NCBI GenBank assembly: GCA_021781255.1
Contig: JAJXXG010000490.1
Span: 1-5,596, forward strand
Length of the DNA: 5,596 bases
Source of the DNA: Acidobacteriota bacterium
Lineage (GTDB): Bacteria > Acidobacteriota > Terriglobia > Terriglobales > Acidobacteriaceae
Direction of reading: 5' to 3'
Both the position numbers and the translations under genes were made by a program. The notes beneath the pieces were generated by a model, which made no database searches, was not told the origin of the DNA, and was given only the letters and a program-made list of their open reading frames with translations. Of this stretch, positions 1 through 5,596 are shown in pieces (position 1 is the stretch's first letter; each line of letters opens with the position of its first letter).

Positions 1-955
1 CAATCACCAGGGCCTCACCCTCCACCTGGTCAAACCAGAGGTTCGTTGTGTTGGCCGCGCGCGCCACCGGCTTGCCGTCCGACCCGGCTCCATTCAGCCC
101 CGTTCCGTGCAGGCGCAGAAGTCCGGTCTCAAGCCGATCGCGCAGCGCGGCCACGCGGTCCCAGGCGCCGTCTTCCAGGCTTCTCATCGCCAACTCGGCG
201 GCTTTGCCCAGTCCCACAATGCCCGGCACATTCTCGGTGCCGGCGCGGCGTCGGCGCTCGTGGCTGCCGCCCACCAGCAGCGACTCGACAGGTGTGCCCC
301 GGCGCACAAACATCGCACCCACGCCCTTGGGCCCGTGCATCTTATGCGCGCTGATCGAGAGCAGATGGCACGCAATCCGCCGCACGTCCAGCGGAACCTT
401 GCCCGCACCCTGCACCGCATCAATATGAAAGAACACGCCGGCCTCGGCCGCAATCCGACCGATCTCTTCCACCGGTTGCAGCACGCCCGTTTCGTTGTTC
501 GCCAGCATCACGCTGATGAGCCGGGTATGCGGGCGAATCGCCTGCCGGATGGTCGCCGGGTCCATCAGCCCGCTGGGCAATGGGTCGACAAACGTCACCT
601 CGACGCCGCGGTCAGCCAGCCGGTGAGCGGTCTGCAGCACCGCCGAGTGCTCAATCGAGGTCGTGATCAGGTGGTCGCCGCGCCGCAGCAGCCCAACGAG
701 CGCCGTATTGTCGCCCTCTGTGCCACCCGAGTTGAAGACAACCTCGGCCTCGTGGCAGTGAAACAATTCGGCGAGGACCTCCCGCGCGTGGTCCACCGCC
801 GTGCGCGCCCGCTGCCCGTCCATGTGGATCGACGAGGCGTTTCCGAAAAACTCCATCCAGTAAGGGTGCATCGCCTCGACTACCTCCGGCAAAAGAGGCG
901 TCGTGGCATTGGCGTCCATATAGACGCGGGCAGTGGGCTGCAAGCCATTTTGCAT
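1..955 (-). CDS. Cysteine desulfurase, NifS/IscS family (class V aminotransferase fold), C-terminus cut by window edge
   Basis: PLP-dependent enzyme that takes sulfur from L-cysteine as an enzyme-bound persulfide, releasing alanine, and supplies sulfur for Fe-S clusters, tRNA thiolation or related pathways in the cytoplasm. Translating the minus strand from the ATG at 955-953 gives 318 residues with no stop. Visible family signatures are the N-terminal VYMDANATTP (11-20), FGNASSIH (37-44), SGGTEGDN (76-83), the PLP-stacking His103 in IEHSA, ANNETG (152-157), the PLP-contacting Asp179 and Gln182 in HIDAVQG, the Schiff-base Lys205 in SAHKMHGPKG, and RAGTENVPGIVG (237-248). The family is usually about 380-400 residues, so some 60-80 are missing. 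These include the loop with the persulfide-forming cysteine, so activity and subgroup (NifS, IscS or a paralogue) cannot be settled here. The start is supported by a GGGGGA stretch about 8 bases upstream. The gene is divergent from the polysaccharide genes and probably functionally separate. The family call is very secure; the exact role is not. Confidence 0.95.
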   Translation of the reverse strand, partial: MQNGLQPTARVYMDANATTPLLPEVVEAMHPYWMEFFGNASSIHMDGQRARTAVDHAREVLAELFHCHEAEVVFNSGGTEGDNTALVGLLRRGDHLITTSIEHSAVLQTAHRLADRGVEVTFVDPLPSGLMDPATIRQAIRPHTRLISVMLANNETGVLQPVEEIGRIAAEAGVFFHIDAVQGAGKVPLDVRRIACHLLSISAHKMHGPKGVGAMFVRRGTPVESLLVGGSHERRRRAGTENVPGIVGLGKAAELAMRSLEDGAWDRVAALRDRLETGLLRLHGTGLNGAGSDGKPVARAANTTNLWFDQVEGEALVI

Positions 956-1151
956 GGCGAAATCCCCCACATGGAGCCTACCATAGGGCGAATTGAGGCC
1001 GGGACTCCGGGACGCCGGTCGAGAAGGTAAAGGAAGTTCTGAAAGGCTGACGCCCTGACGTGCCCTGCGATGCAGAACAAATGTTGGCGGTTGCTTGCAA
1101 TCATCTGAAAATAACCATGGGATTATGCTTTTGGCGCACACGCAAATTCAC

Positions 1152-1179
1152 TGGACGATGCGTGCAAAGCTGCTATATT
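1152..1179 (+). promoter_or_regulatory. Candidate extended -10 promoter for the antiterminator gene and locus
   Basis: TATATT at 1174-1179 is preceded by TGC at 1171-1173, which gives the TGn motif of an extended -10. TGGACG at 1152-1157 is a 4-of-6 match to the -35 consensus with a 16-base spacer. Transcription would begin near 1186, leaving a leader of about 230 bases before the coding start at 1414. This is pattern matching to sigma-70 consensus only; such matches arise by chance. Confidence 0.4.
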
Positions 1180-1227
1180 GTCTTTGCGGGCAGGCGCTGT
1201 CCCCCTTCTGAGTTTGACTGCCCACGG

Positions 1228-1249
1228 GATGAAAGCACCTGCTTTCATC
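1228..1249. repeat. Perfect inverted repeat (10-bp arms, 2-base centre) in the antiterminator leader
   Basis: The arms GATGAAAGCA (1228-1237) and TGCTTTCATC (1240-1249) are exact reverse complements around CC. As RNA this would fold as a 9-bp stem with a four-base ACCU loop; as DNA it is a near-continuous dyad suited to a dimeric regulator. There is no T-run after it, so it is not a standard intrinsic terminator. It lies between the candidate promoter and the antiterminator start, about 40 bases into the predicted transcript. The symmetry is seen directly; operator or leader-hairpin function is inferred. Confidence 0.6.
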
Positions 1250-1413
1250 GATAATTGACATGATTGTGGGCCTTGGTTCTGGATGCGGGGTGTAAGCCCT
1301 GTGGAAAAGCACTTCACCCAAGTGAGGATGGCGGAGCCTTGCAAAAATTCAAGCCAGAGCTGGCGGTCTCGATCGGTAGGGCAAGCCCGTCGGCTAATGC
1401 GGAAGCCTTCTCT

Positions 1414-1971
1414 ATGCGACACTGGTTTGCCGTCTACACGGCCTGCCGCCATGAGAAAAAGGTTTCGCAGCATCTTTCTTTGCGGGCGATCGAACACTAC
1501 CTCCCTCTCTATCGTTCTGAGCGTAAGTGGAGCGACGGTTCCCGCGTCACCTTGGATCTGCCCCTCTTCCCTGGCTACCTCTTTGTGCGTATATGCCGCT
1601 CTGAGCGCGGCAACGTGCTCGGAGTGCCGGGCGCTCTTGCCATGGTGGACGGTGCGGGCGGCACTCCGGCTCAGGTGCCGGACAGTGCAGTTGAGGCGCT
1701 GCGCAAGGGCCTGATCGAGCGCCGGGTAGAGCCTCACCCGCTTCTAACCGTTGGTTCAATGGCCCGCATTCGCGCCGGAGCTTTTGCCGGCATGGAAGGC
1801 GTGGTGGTGGGCAGGCGGAATGGTCTGCGTGTCGTCCTTACCCTGAAGCAGATCCTGCAGAGCATCGCAGTAGAGGTCAACGAAGCGGATCTGGAGCCAA
1901 TGAATGAGGTTGGCAGCCTCGACCCGCATCTCGCTGCTCCGCTCCCCAGTGCCTGGCAGCAAAGCACCTGA
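1414..1971 (+). CDS. UpxY/NusG/RfaH-like transcription antiterminator
   Basis: A 185-residue specialised NusG paralogue expected to bind RNA polymerase and help it read through a long polysaccharide operon. The N-terminal NGN domain (about 1-105) opens with HWFAVYTACRHEKKV and contains the LPLFPGYLFVRI segment (49-60) typical of NusG and RfaH. A C-terminal KOW domain (about 112-162) is seen in VGSMARIRAGAFAGMEGVVV and the following LRVVLTLKQILQSIAVEV, close to the UpxY pattern. The last 20 or so residues form a Pro/Ala-rich tail. I chose the ATG at 1414 because the NGN domain starts right there and GGAAG lies about 9 bases upstream. An in-frame TTG at 1264 would add 50 residues with no family likeness. 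Members of this group are usually encoded at the head of the capsule or exopolysaccharide operon they control, which fits the genes downstream. Housekeeping NusG is less likely given the context and divergent sequence. Confidence 0.88.
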   Translation: MRHWFAVYTACRHEKKVSQHLSLRAIEHYLPLYRSERKWSDGSRVTLDLPLFPGYLFVRICRSERGNVLGVPGALAMVDGAGGTPAQVPDSAVEALRKGLIERRVEPHPLLTVGSMARIRAGAFAGMEGVVVGRRNGLRVVLTLKQILQSIAVEVNEADLEPMNEVGSLDPHLAAPLPSAWQQST

Positions 1972-2245
1972 CCGGCCTAGGCCGAACCGGGCAAGAATCT
2001 CCGAGTTGCCTGTCTCCCTTTGCGAAGCAGCACCGGCAAACGCGCCGGCCTGATCCTCCGCAAAATCGGGTCGTGCTGCGAAGTCCGGACCACCGAATGA
2101 GCGTTGCAACGTGCCCCCGTTGGTCGCAAAGCCTCCGCAGTTCGCCGACGATGCTTCGTGCGTTCTCCGTACTGTGTTTTCGTAACTGCCTCCGGGCAAT
2201 CAGCCGATCAGACAAATGTCCAGGGTTGCCTGGCAAGGAATGCAT
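1972..2245. other. Intergenic region before the TetR gene with short palindromes
   Basis: This 274-base spacer has no convincing gene. A perfect 12-bp palindrome, CGGCCTAGGCCG, sits at 1973-1984 directly after the antiterminator stop. A small CCGGC/GCCGG stem lies at 2033-2048. A perfect 10-bp palindrome, CGTTGCAACG, lies at 2102-2111. None is followed by a T-run, so no intrinsic terminator is supported. The last palindrome could be an operator for the TetR protein encoded next, but that is a guess. I could not pick a convincing -35/-10 pair. Confidence 0.45.
2235..2239 (+). promoter_or_regulatory. Ribosome binding site that decides the TetR start
   Basis: AAGGA lies six bases before the ATG at 2246. 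The more upstream in-frame ATG codons at 2216 and 2240 have no comparable site at the right distance; the 2240 ATG overlaps the end of this one. This favours the 2246 start. Confidence 0.65.
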
Positions 2246-2836
2246 ATGGCTGGAATAACCGGTTCAACGCGCGGCGGAACAGAAGAGCGCATCCTTAAGA
2301 CCGCGGCAGCACTTTTTGCCCAATTTGGCTACAACGGGGTAAGCACGCGCGAGATCGCGGGCTCGGCGGAAGTGAACGAGGTGACGATCTATCGTCATTA
2401 CCCGCGCAAGCGCGACCTTTATCTGGCGGTCTTGAGCGCAGAGGTGCAGAGGGTGCATTTGAGCGGTGAGCTGCTGACGCACCTGGCTGAAGCCCAATCC
2501 GGCAGGGCCGCGTTAGCCGGCGCGTTTGACCTGATTGCGACAACTCTCATGCGTGAACCGCAACTGCTTCGCCTGCTGGGCTTCAGCGCGCTTGAGTTGA
2601 GCGATGAACTCGATCCCCTGCTGCGTCGACATCTGGGGGAGCAGGTCGAAGTCATTGCCCGCTATCTCGATCCGTGGATTCAGCGTGGCGAACTGCGCTG
2701 CGCCAATGCAAAGACACTGGTTCTTACGCTCATCGCGATTGTTCTTGGCCGCGGACCGTTGCATCGCGTCTTCAATATAGGCTCAGATCATTTACCGGCG
2801 CTGTTTGAAGCTTACGCGCAATCCTGTGTGGCCTGA
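2246..2836 (+). CDS. TetR/AcrR family transcriptional regulator
   Basis: A 196-residue one-component DNA-binding protein of typical TetR length. The N-terminal three-helix DNA-binding domain (about residues 12-58) matches the family: ERILKTAAALFAQFGYNGVS, then the helix-turn-helix STREIAGSAEVNEVTIYRHY (34-53), and the following PRKRDLYLAVL. The rest is a helical ligand-binding and dimerisation domain whose sequence does not name a ligand. The best-supported start is the ATG at 2246, preceded by AAGGA; earlier in-frame ATGs would add 6 or 10 residues. It is on the same strand between the antiterminator and the GT26 glycosyltransferase, 87 bases before the latter, so local control of the polysaccharide genes, itself, or both is plausible. 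A regulator that merely inserted here and acts elsewhere cannot be excluded. The family call is secure; target and inducer are unknown. Confidence 0.92.
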   Translation: MAGITGSTRGGTEERILKTAAALFAQFGYNGVSTREIAGSAEVNEVTIYRHYPRKRDLYLAVLSAEVQRVHLSGELLTHLAEAQSGRAALAGAFDLIATTLMREPQLLRLLGFSALELSDELDPLLRRHLGEQVEVIARYLDPWIQRGELRCANAKTLVLTLIAIVLGRGPLHRVFNIGSDHLPALFEAYAQSCVA

Positions 2837-2923
2837 CGTTCGATCGCTTTGCTATTCGTGATCGCCGGCATCGCGCGACGTATGGTCCTCTGGTAGTTTG
2901 CTTAGGTAGAGGGAGACTCCGGG

Positions 2924-3706
2924 ATGGTCCATTCGCAGGCGGAACGAAAGATACTCGGTATCAACTTTTATGTTGGCGAAGTGGGTGGTGCAATCGAGCG
3001 GATGGGGCGCGGCGGGCTTCTGGTGGTGCCTGCGGCTCCCGCGCTGAAAGATTTGCCGGCCAACAAGGGTTACCGGGATGCGCTCCTTCATGCGGACATG
3101 GTGATCACGGACTCGGCATTCATGGTCGTGGCGTGGAATTTTCTGGAAGGCGATTCAATCGAGAGACTCTCCGGCCTCAAATACCTGCGCGAACTCCTGT
3201 TGCAAGAGGACGTGCGCCGGCCGGGCAGTACCTTCTGGGTGATGGCCGGGGCGCAGAGCGCGCAGAAGAATCTTAACTGGCTGCGCACCCAGGGTGTGAT
3301 CGTACCGGAGGAATGCGTCTACCACGCGCCCATGTACGGCGAGGAGATTGAGGACCCCGAACTTCTGCAAAAGATTGAGCAGCTCCATGTGCAACATGTT
3401 GTCGTCACCGTGGGAGGGGGAACGCAGGAACGCCTGGGACTGTATCTCAAGTCGCACCTGACCTACCTGCCCGCGATTCACTGCATCGGCGCAGCCATCG
3501 CATTTCTGAGCGGCGATCAGGTTCACATTCCGGAGTGGGCGGACCGCTTGTATCTCGGATGGCTCTTCCGTTGCCTCTCCTCGCCGCAGCGCTATGTTCC
3601 GCGATACTGGTCGGCGATGCAACTGCTGCCCCTACTCTGGCGCTATCGAAGTTGCTTGCCGACGCCGGCCGGTGAACTGGATCACACGCCGGAGAGTGGG
3701 TATTAA
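2924..3706 (+). CDS. WecG/TagA/CpsF family (GT26) glycosyltransferase, divergent
   Basis: A 260-residue protein with the GT26 fold. Enzymes of this family add a sugar such as ManNAc or ManNAcA to an undecaprenyl-linked acceptor at the inner membrane early in capsule, ECA, teichoic acid or exopolysaccharide assembly. Supporting segments are LGINFYVG (11-18), the HADMVITDSAFMVVAWNFLEG region (57-76) aligned with the family's AD...DG segment, ERLSGLKYLRELL (80-92), the GGGTQERLGLYL segment (164-175) in place of GVGxPxQE, and the C-terminal IGAAIAFLSG...IPEWADRLYLGWLFR...PQRYVPRY (188-228). Asp63 is the likely counterpart of the catalytic aspartate. The following Gly is Ser64, and the usual TxNAE/PNAE motif reads VPAAPAL (35-41). 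No transmembrane helix is obvious. GGGAG eight bases before ATG 2924 supports the start. Substrate cannot be read from sequence; the neighbouring Ugd suggests a uronate-containing polymer. Confidence 0.87.
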   Translation: MVHSQAERKILGINFYVGEVGGAIERMGRGGLLVVPAAPALKDLPANKGYRDALLHADMVITDSAFMVVAWNFLEGDSIERLSGLKYLRELLLQEDVRRPGSTFWVMAGAQSAQKNLNWLRTQGVIVPEECVYHAPMYGEEIEDPELLQKIEQLHVQHVVVTVGGGTQERLGLYLKSHLTYLPAIHCIGAAIAFLSGDQVHIPEWADRLYLGWLFRCLSSPQRYVPRYWSAMQLLPLLWRYRSCLPTPAGELDHTPESGY

Positions 3707-3760
3707 CACATCGGTCCCCCCGTTCAACTGAAGTTCCAGCACCGGCATCGTGGTCCTTGG

Positions 3761-3813
3761 CTTGCGCGGCGTCGCCACCAGTTCTCATCGTCGGATGAGA
3801 GGCGTGGCGCAAG
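3761..3813. repeat. Two-part stem-loop between GT26 gene and ugd
   Basis: An inner stem pairs TCTCATC (3783-3789) with GATGAGA (3794-3800) across a GTCG loop. An outer stem pairs CGCCAC (3773-3778) with GTGGCG (3804-3809), and CTTGCGC (3761-3767) can alternatively pair with GCGCAAG (3807-3813). No T-run follows, so it is not a standard intrinsic terminator. -10-like hexamers (TATAGT 3816-3821, TAGAAT 3827-3832) follow directly but lack good -35 partners. It may be a transcript-processing or partial-termination structure, or a regulator site before ugd. Confidence 0.5.
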
Positions 3814-3898
3814 ACTATAGTTGCAGTAGAATCACGGCGCAACATTCACCGGCTTACTTGTTGTTTTGCAGACGGCTTAACTTTAGAAAGGAAATCGA

Positions 3899-5335
3899 AT
3901 GGCGAAGCAAGTTTCGATTGCGGTGGTTGGTTCCGGGTATGTGGGCCTGGTAGCGGCTGCATGTTTTGCGGAGATGGGTCATCGGGTGATTTGCGTCGAC
4001 AATGACGATGCCAAGGTGCGGATGCTGCGCGAAGGCGGCGTCCCTATTCACGAAGAGTATCTTCCGGAACTGCTTGGCAAGCATCACCAGAACATGGTTG
4101 AATTTACAACCGACCTTCGGGCGGCGACGCAGGCTGCGGAGGCAATTTTTATTGCAGTGGGTACGCCCCAGAGTCAGGCCGGGAGTGCGGATCTCTCGTA
4201 TGTAGATGCGGTGGCCAGCGAGATCGCGCGTTCAATCGATTCCTACAAAGTGATTGTGGAGAAGAGCACGGTGCCGGTTTACACGAACGAGTGGATCCGG
4301 CGCGTGATCGAGAGAAACGGTGTGCCGAAAGACATGTTCGACGTGACGTCCAATCCGGAGTTCCTGCGCGAGGGTACCGCGGTTGTGGATTTTCTCCATG
4401 CGGACCGAATTGTGATCGGCGCAGCTACGGAGCGCGCGGCGGAGGTGCTGAAACGCATTTATGAGCCGCTGACCTCGGGGGACTATTACCGCAGCGGAAG
4501 CGCGGTTCCAGGGCCGAGGGGTGGAGATGATCCGCCTCCCATCCTGCAAACCTCTACAAAGGCGGCTGAGATCATCAAGCACGCTTCCAATGCATTTCTG
4601 GCTACGAAGATTTCATTCATCAATATTGTGGCCAATATCTGCGAAGCTGCGGGCGCCGATGTGGAAGAGGTGGCGCGAGGGATGGGGTTGGATACTCGCA
4701 TTGGCCCCAAGTTTCTGCGGGCTGGCATCGGCTATGGCGGTTCCTGCTTTCCGAAAGATGTCGCGGCCTTCCGGCATGTGGCCGAGCAGGTCGGAGTCGA
4801 GTTCGGGCTATTGCAGGAAGTGGAAAAGATCAATGAAGAACAGAAGCTTCGTTTCTTCCAGAAGATCCGATCCGCGCTCTGGACCTTCCGTGGGAAGAGA
4901 ATCGGCGTGCTCGGTCTGGCGTTCAAGGGCGGGACGGATGATATTCGCGAGTCGCCTGCTCTGGATATCGTTCAACGGTTGCTGCATGAGGGCTGCATCG
5001 TGAGCGCCTACGACCCGGCCGCTGAACAGCGCACCAAGGAAGTGATACCGCCGAGCAAGCAGATGATCTATGTCGCCGACCCGTACACGGCTGCGCAGGA
5101 TGCAGATGCACTGTTGATCCTGAATGACTGGCGCGATTTCTCTGAGTTGGATTTCAAGCGACTGCATCACACCCTGCGGTATCCGATCATTATCGACGGC
5201 CGCAATATGTTTGATCCGGTGGCGATGGCTGGCCTCGGGTTCACTTATCTGAGCGTGGGTCGTCCCGGCTCGTCGCAGCCACAGGACCCAATGCCGACCT
5301 ACTACCTGCCGCGCCAAAGGGAAGCCGCCAAGTGA
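3899..5335 (+). CDS. ugd: UDP-glucose 6-dehydrogenase
   Basis: Cytoplasmic enzyme that oxidises UDP-glucose to UDP-glucuronate with two NAD+, supplying uronic acid for surface polysaccharide. The 478 residues show the full family layout. An N-terminal Rossmann domain has VVGSGYVGL (9-17) and the ribose-binding Asp34. Then come VGTPQSQAGSADL (87-99), KSTVP (122-126) and NPEFLREGTAVVDFL (152-166). The central helical domain carries IIKHASNAFLATKISFIN with Lys227 and Asn231. The active-site GIGYGGSCFPKD has Cys283 and Asp287. A C-terminal UDP-binding domain has GLAFKGGTDDIRESPAL (339-355) and DGRNMFDP (433-440). Compared with typical 430-450-residue forms there is an extra Pro/Gly-rich stretch at about 196-214 and a Pro-rich tail after about 455. 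AGAAAGGA six bases before ATG 3899 supports the start. It is followed after 67 bases by an SDR gene that probably uses its product. All catalytic residues appear intact. Confidence 0.96.
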   Translation: MAKQVSIAVVGSGYVGLVAAACFAEMGHRVICVDNDDAKVRMLREGGVPIHEEYLPELLGKHHQNMVEFTTDLRAATQAAEAIFIAVGTPQSQAGSADLSYVDAVASEIARSIDSYKVIVEKSTVPVYTNEWIRRVIERNGVPKDMFDVTSNPEFLREGTAVVDFLHADRIVIGAATERAAEVLKRIYEPLTSGDYYRSGSAVPGPRGGDDPPPILQTSTKAAEIIKHASNAFLATKISFINIVANICEAAGADVEEVARGMGLDTRIGPKFLRAGIGYGGSCFPKDVAAFRHVAEQVGVEFGLLQEVEKINEEQKLRFFQKIRSALWTFRGKRIGVLGLAFKGGTDDIRESPALDIVQRLLHEGCIVSAYDPAAEQRTKEVIPPSKQMIYVADPYTAAQDADALLILNDWRDFSELDFKRLHHTLRYPIIIDGRNMFDPVAMAGLGFTYLSVGRPGSSQPQDPMPTYYLPRQREAAK

Positions 5336-5345
5336 CGCGCAGCCT

Positions 5346-5369
5346 TTGACTGCAGCCGCCTGCCGTCAA
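5346..5369. repeat. Short stem-loop between ugd and the SDR gene
   Basis: TTGAC (5346-5350) pairs with GTCAA (5365-5369), and GCAG (5352-5355) pairs with CTGC (5360-5363), around a CCGC loop with one T-C mismatch. No T-run follows. It begins 10 bases after the ugd stop and ends well before the ribosome binding site of the next gene. It could stabilise or partly separate the ugd transcript from the next gene; chance occurrence is possible. Confidence 0.35.
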
Positions 5370-5402
5370 CGTGTTCGAGTTGTCAGGAAAGGACCTTGTT
5401 TC

Positions 5403-5596
5403 ATGCGGATTTTGATTGCCGGGGTTGCCGGCTTCCTGGGGTCACATTTAGCGGATGCCCTGATTTCCGAGGGGCACAGCGTCGTGGGAGTGGACAATCT
5501 CTGCACCGGCTCGCTCAACAATCTGACGCAACTGAAGCACGAGCCAAGATTTGTATTTCAGAATCAGGATATTTGTACCTCCTTCGACCCTGGCCT
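5403..5596 (+). CDS. NAD-dependent epimerase/dehydratase family (extended SDR), probably UDP-glucuronate decarboxylase; 3' end cut by window
   Basis: Only the first 64 codons are present, with no stop before the edge. They form the start of a Rossmann fold. The nucleotide-binding GxxGxxG is seen as GVAGFLGSHL with Gly7, Gly10 and Gly13, and the acidic residue closing strand two as Asp31 in VVGVDNLCTGS. The pattern GVDNLCTGSLNNL, then a short helix, PRFVFQNQDIC and a following FDPG is what I associate with UDP-xylose synthase-type enzymes, which decarboxylate UDP-glucuronate to UDP-xylose via a 4-keto intermediate. The position directly after ugd fits. UDP-glucuronate 4-epimerase or dTDP-glucose 4,6-dehydratase are alternatives that the missing YxxxK region and C-terminus would resolve. 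AGGAAAGGA (5385-5393) about nine bases before ATG 5403 supports the start. The SDR family is certain; the decarboxylase call is moderate. Confidence 0.85.
   Translation, partial: MRILIAGVAGFLGSHLADALISEGHSVVGVDNLCTGSLNNLTQLKHEPRFVFQNQDICTSFDPG

Larger units (their letters stand above)
956..1413. other. Divergent intergenic region (458 bases) between cysteine desulfurase and antiterminator genes
   Basis: I see no convincing protein gene here. Short open frames exist, but none has a recognisable motif, and the ones I read are cysteine- and arginine-rich without domain character. The region must hold the promoters of both flanking genes. On the plus strand I see a promoter-like extended -10 near 1171-1179, a perfect inverted repeat at 1228-1249, and an isolated TTGACA at 1255-1260 with no matching -10 at 16-19 bases. 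For the minus-strand gene the only -10-like candidate I noticed is TATGGT (plus-strand 980-985), without a good -35. If the promoter call is right, about 230 bases upstream of 1414 are transcribed as a leader. Confidence 0.7.

Noticed and set aside
107..1030. Long plus-strand open frame of 307 codons opposite the cysteine desulfurase
   Set aside because: It is the antisense shadow of a clearly conserved enzyme. Its translation is rich in His, Arg and Gln, with no recognisable domain.
1060..1254. 64-codon plus-strand open frame in the divergent intergenic region
   Set aside because: Cys/Arg-rich with no motif, and it overlaps the promoter candidate and the inverted repeat.
1255..1260. Consensus -35 hexamer TTGACA
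   Set aside because: No acceptable -10 hexamer occurs 16-19 bases downstream, so I did not call it a promoter.
1374..1382. Partial likeness to the ops element recognised by RfaH (CGGTAGGGC)
   Set aside because: Only a short stretch matches, and the element is not expected to be conserved outside Proteobacteria.
1264..1413. N-terminal extension of the antiterminator from an in-frame TTG
   Set aside because: The 50 added residues do not resemble any NusG-family N-terminus, and the NGN domain begins exactly at the ATG at 1414.
1123..1737. Minus-strand open frame of 204 codons across the antiterminator gene and its leader
   Set aside because: It overlaps the NGN domain coding region on the opposite strand and shows no family motif.
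1973..1984. Palindrome after the antiterminator stop as a terminator
   Set aside because: It has no loop and no T-run, so it does not meet the pattern of an intrinsic terminator.
1756..2245. Minus-strand open frames across the antiterminator end and the following spacer
   Set aside because: Low-complexity composition, overlap with the KOW coding region, and no ribosome binding site or motif that I can support.
3155..3845. Minus-strand open frames opposite the GT26 gene
   Set aside because: They are shadows of a recognised coding region with no motif of their own.

Overview
This window looks like part of a chromosome of a moderately GC-rich bacterium, most likely an Acidobacteriota member of the Terriglobia type. 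That placement is inferred from the style of the proteins (an UpxY-like antiterminator, a divergent WecG/TagA/CpsF protein, and a Ugd plus UDP-glucuronate decarboxylase-like pair) and was not checked by a search. There are six protein genes, two of them cut by the window edges. I see no rRNA, tRNA, CRISPR array, insertion sequence or attachment site.

Layout. On the left, on the minus strand, is a cysteine desulfurase (NifS/IscS family) that runs off the left edge. A 458-base divergent intergenic region follows; it holds a promoter-like extended -10 and a perfect 10-bp-arm inverted repeat. All remaining genes are on the plus strand: an UpxY/NusG/RfaH-like antiterminator (1414-1971), a TetR-type repressor (2246-2836), a WecG/TagA/CpsF (GT26) glycosyltransferase (2924-3706), UDP-glucose 6-dehydrogenase (3899-5335), and the first 64 codons of an extended-SDR nucleotide-sugar enzyme that most resembles UDP-glucuronate decarboxylase (5403 to the right edge). 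Stem-loops lie between the glycosyltransferase and ugd and between ugd and the SDR gene.

How it fits together. The five plus-strand genes read as the start of an exopolysaccharide or capsule locus. A specialised NusG paralogue at the head would help RNA polymerase through a long operon. A TetR protein may give local control. A GT26 enzyme would transfer an early sugar to a lipid-linked acceptor. Ugd makes UDP-glucuronate, and the next enzyme probably converts it to UDP-xylose. The cysteine desulfurase belongs to sulfur or Fe-S metabolism and is probably an unrelated neighbour that marks the left border of the locus.

I found no clearly novel system. The items most worth a second look are the leader of the antiterminator gene with its dyad, the altered signature residues of the GT26 protein, and the stem-loops inside the gene cluster.
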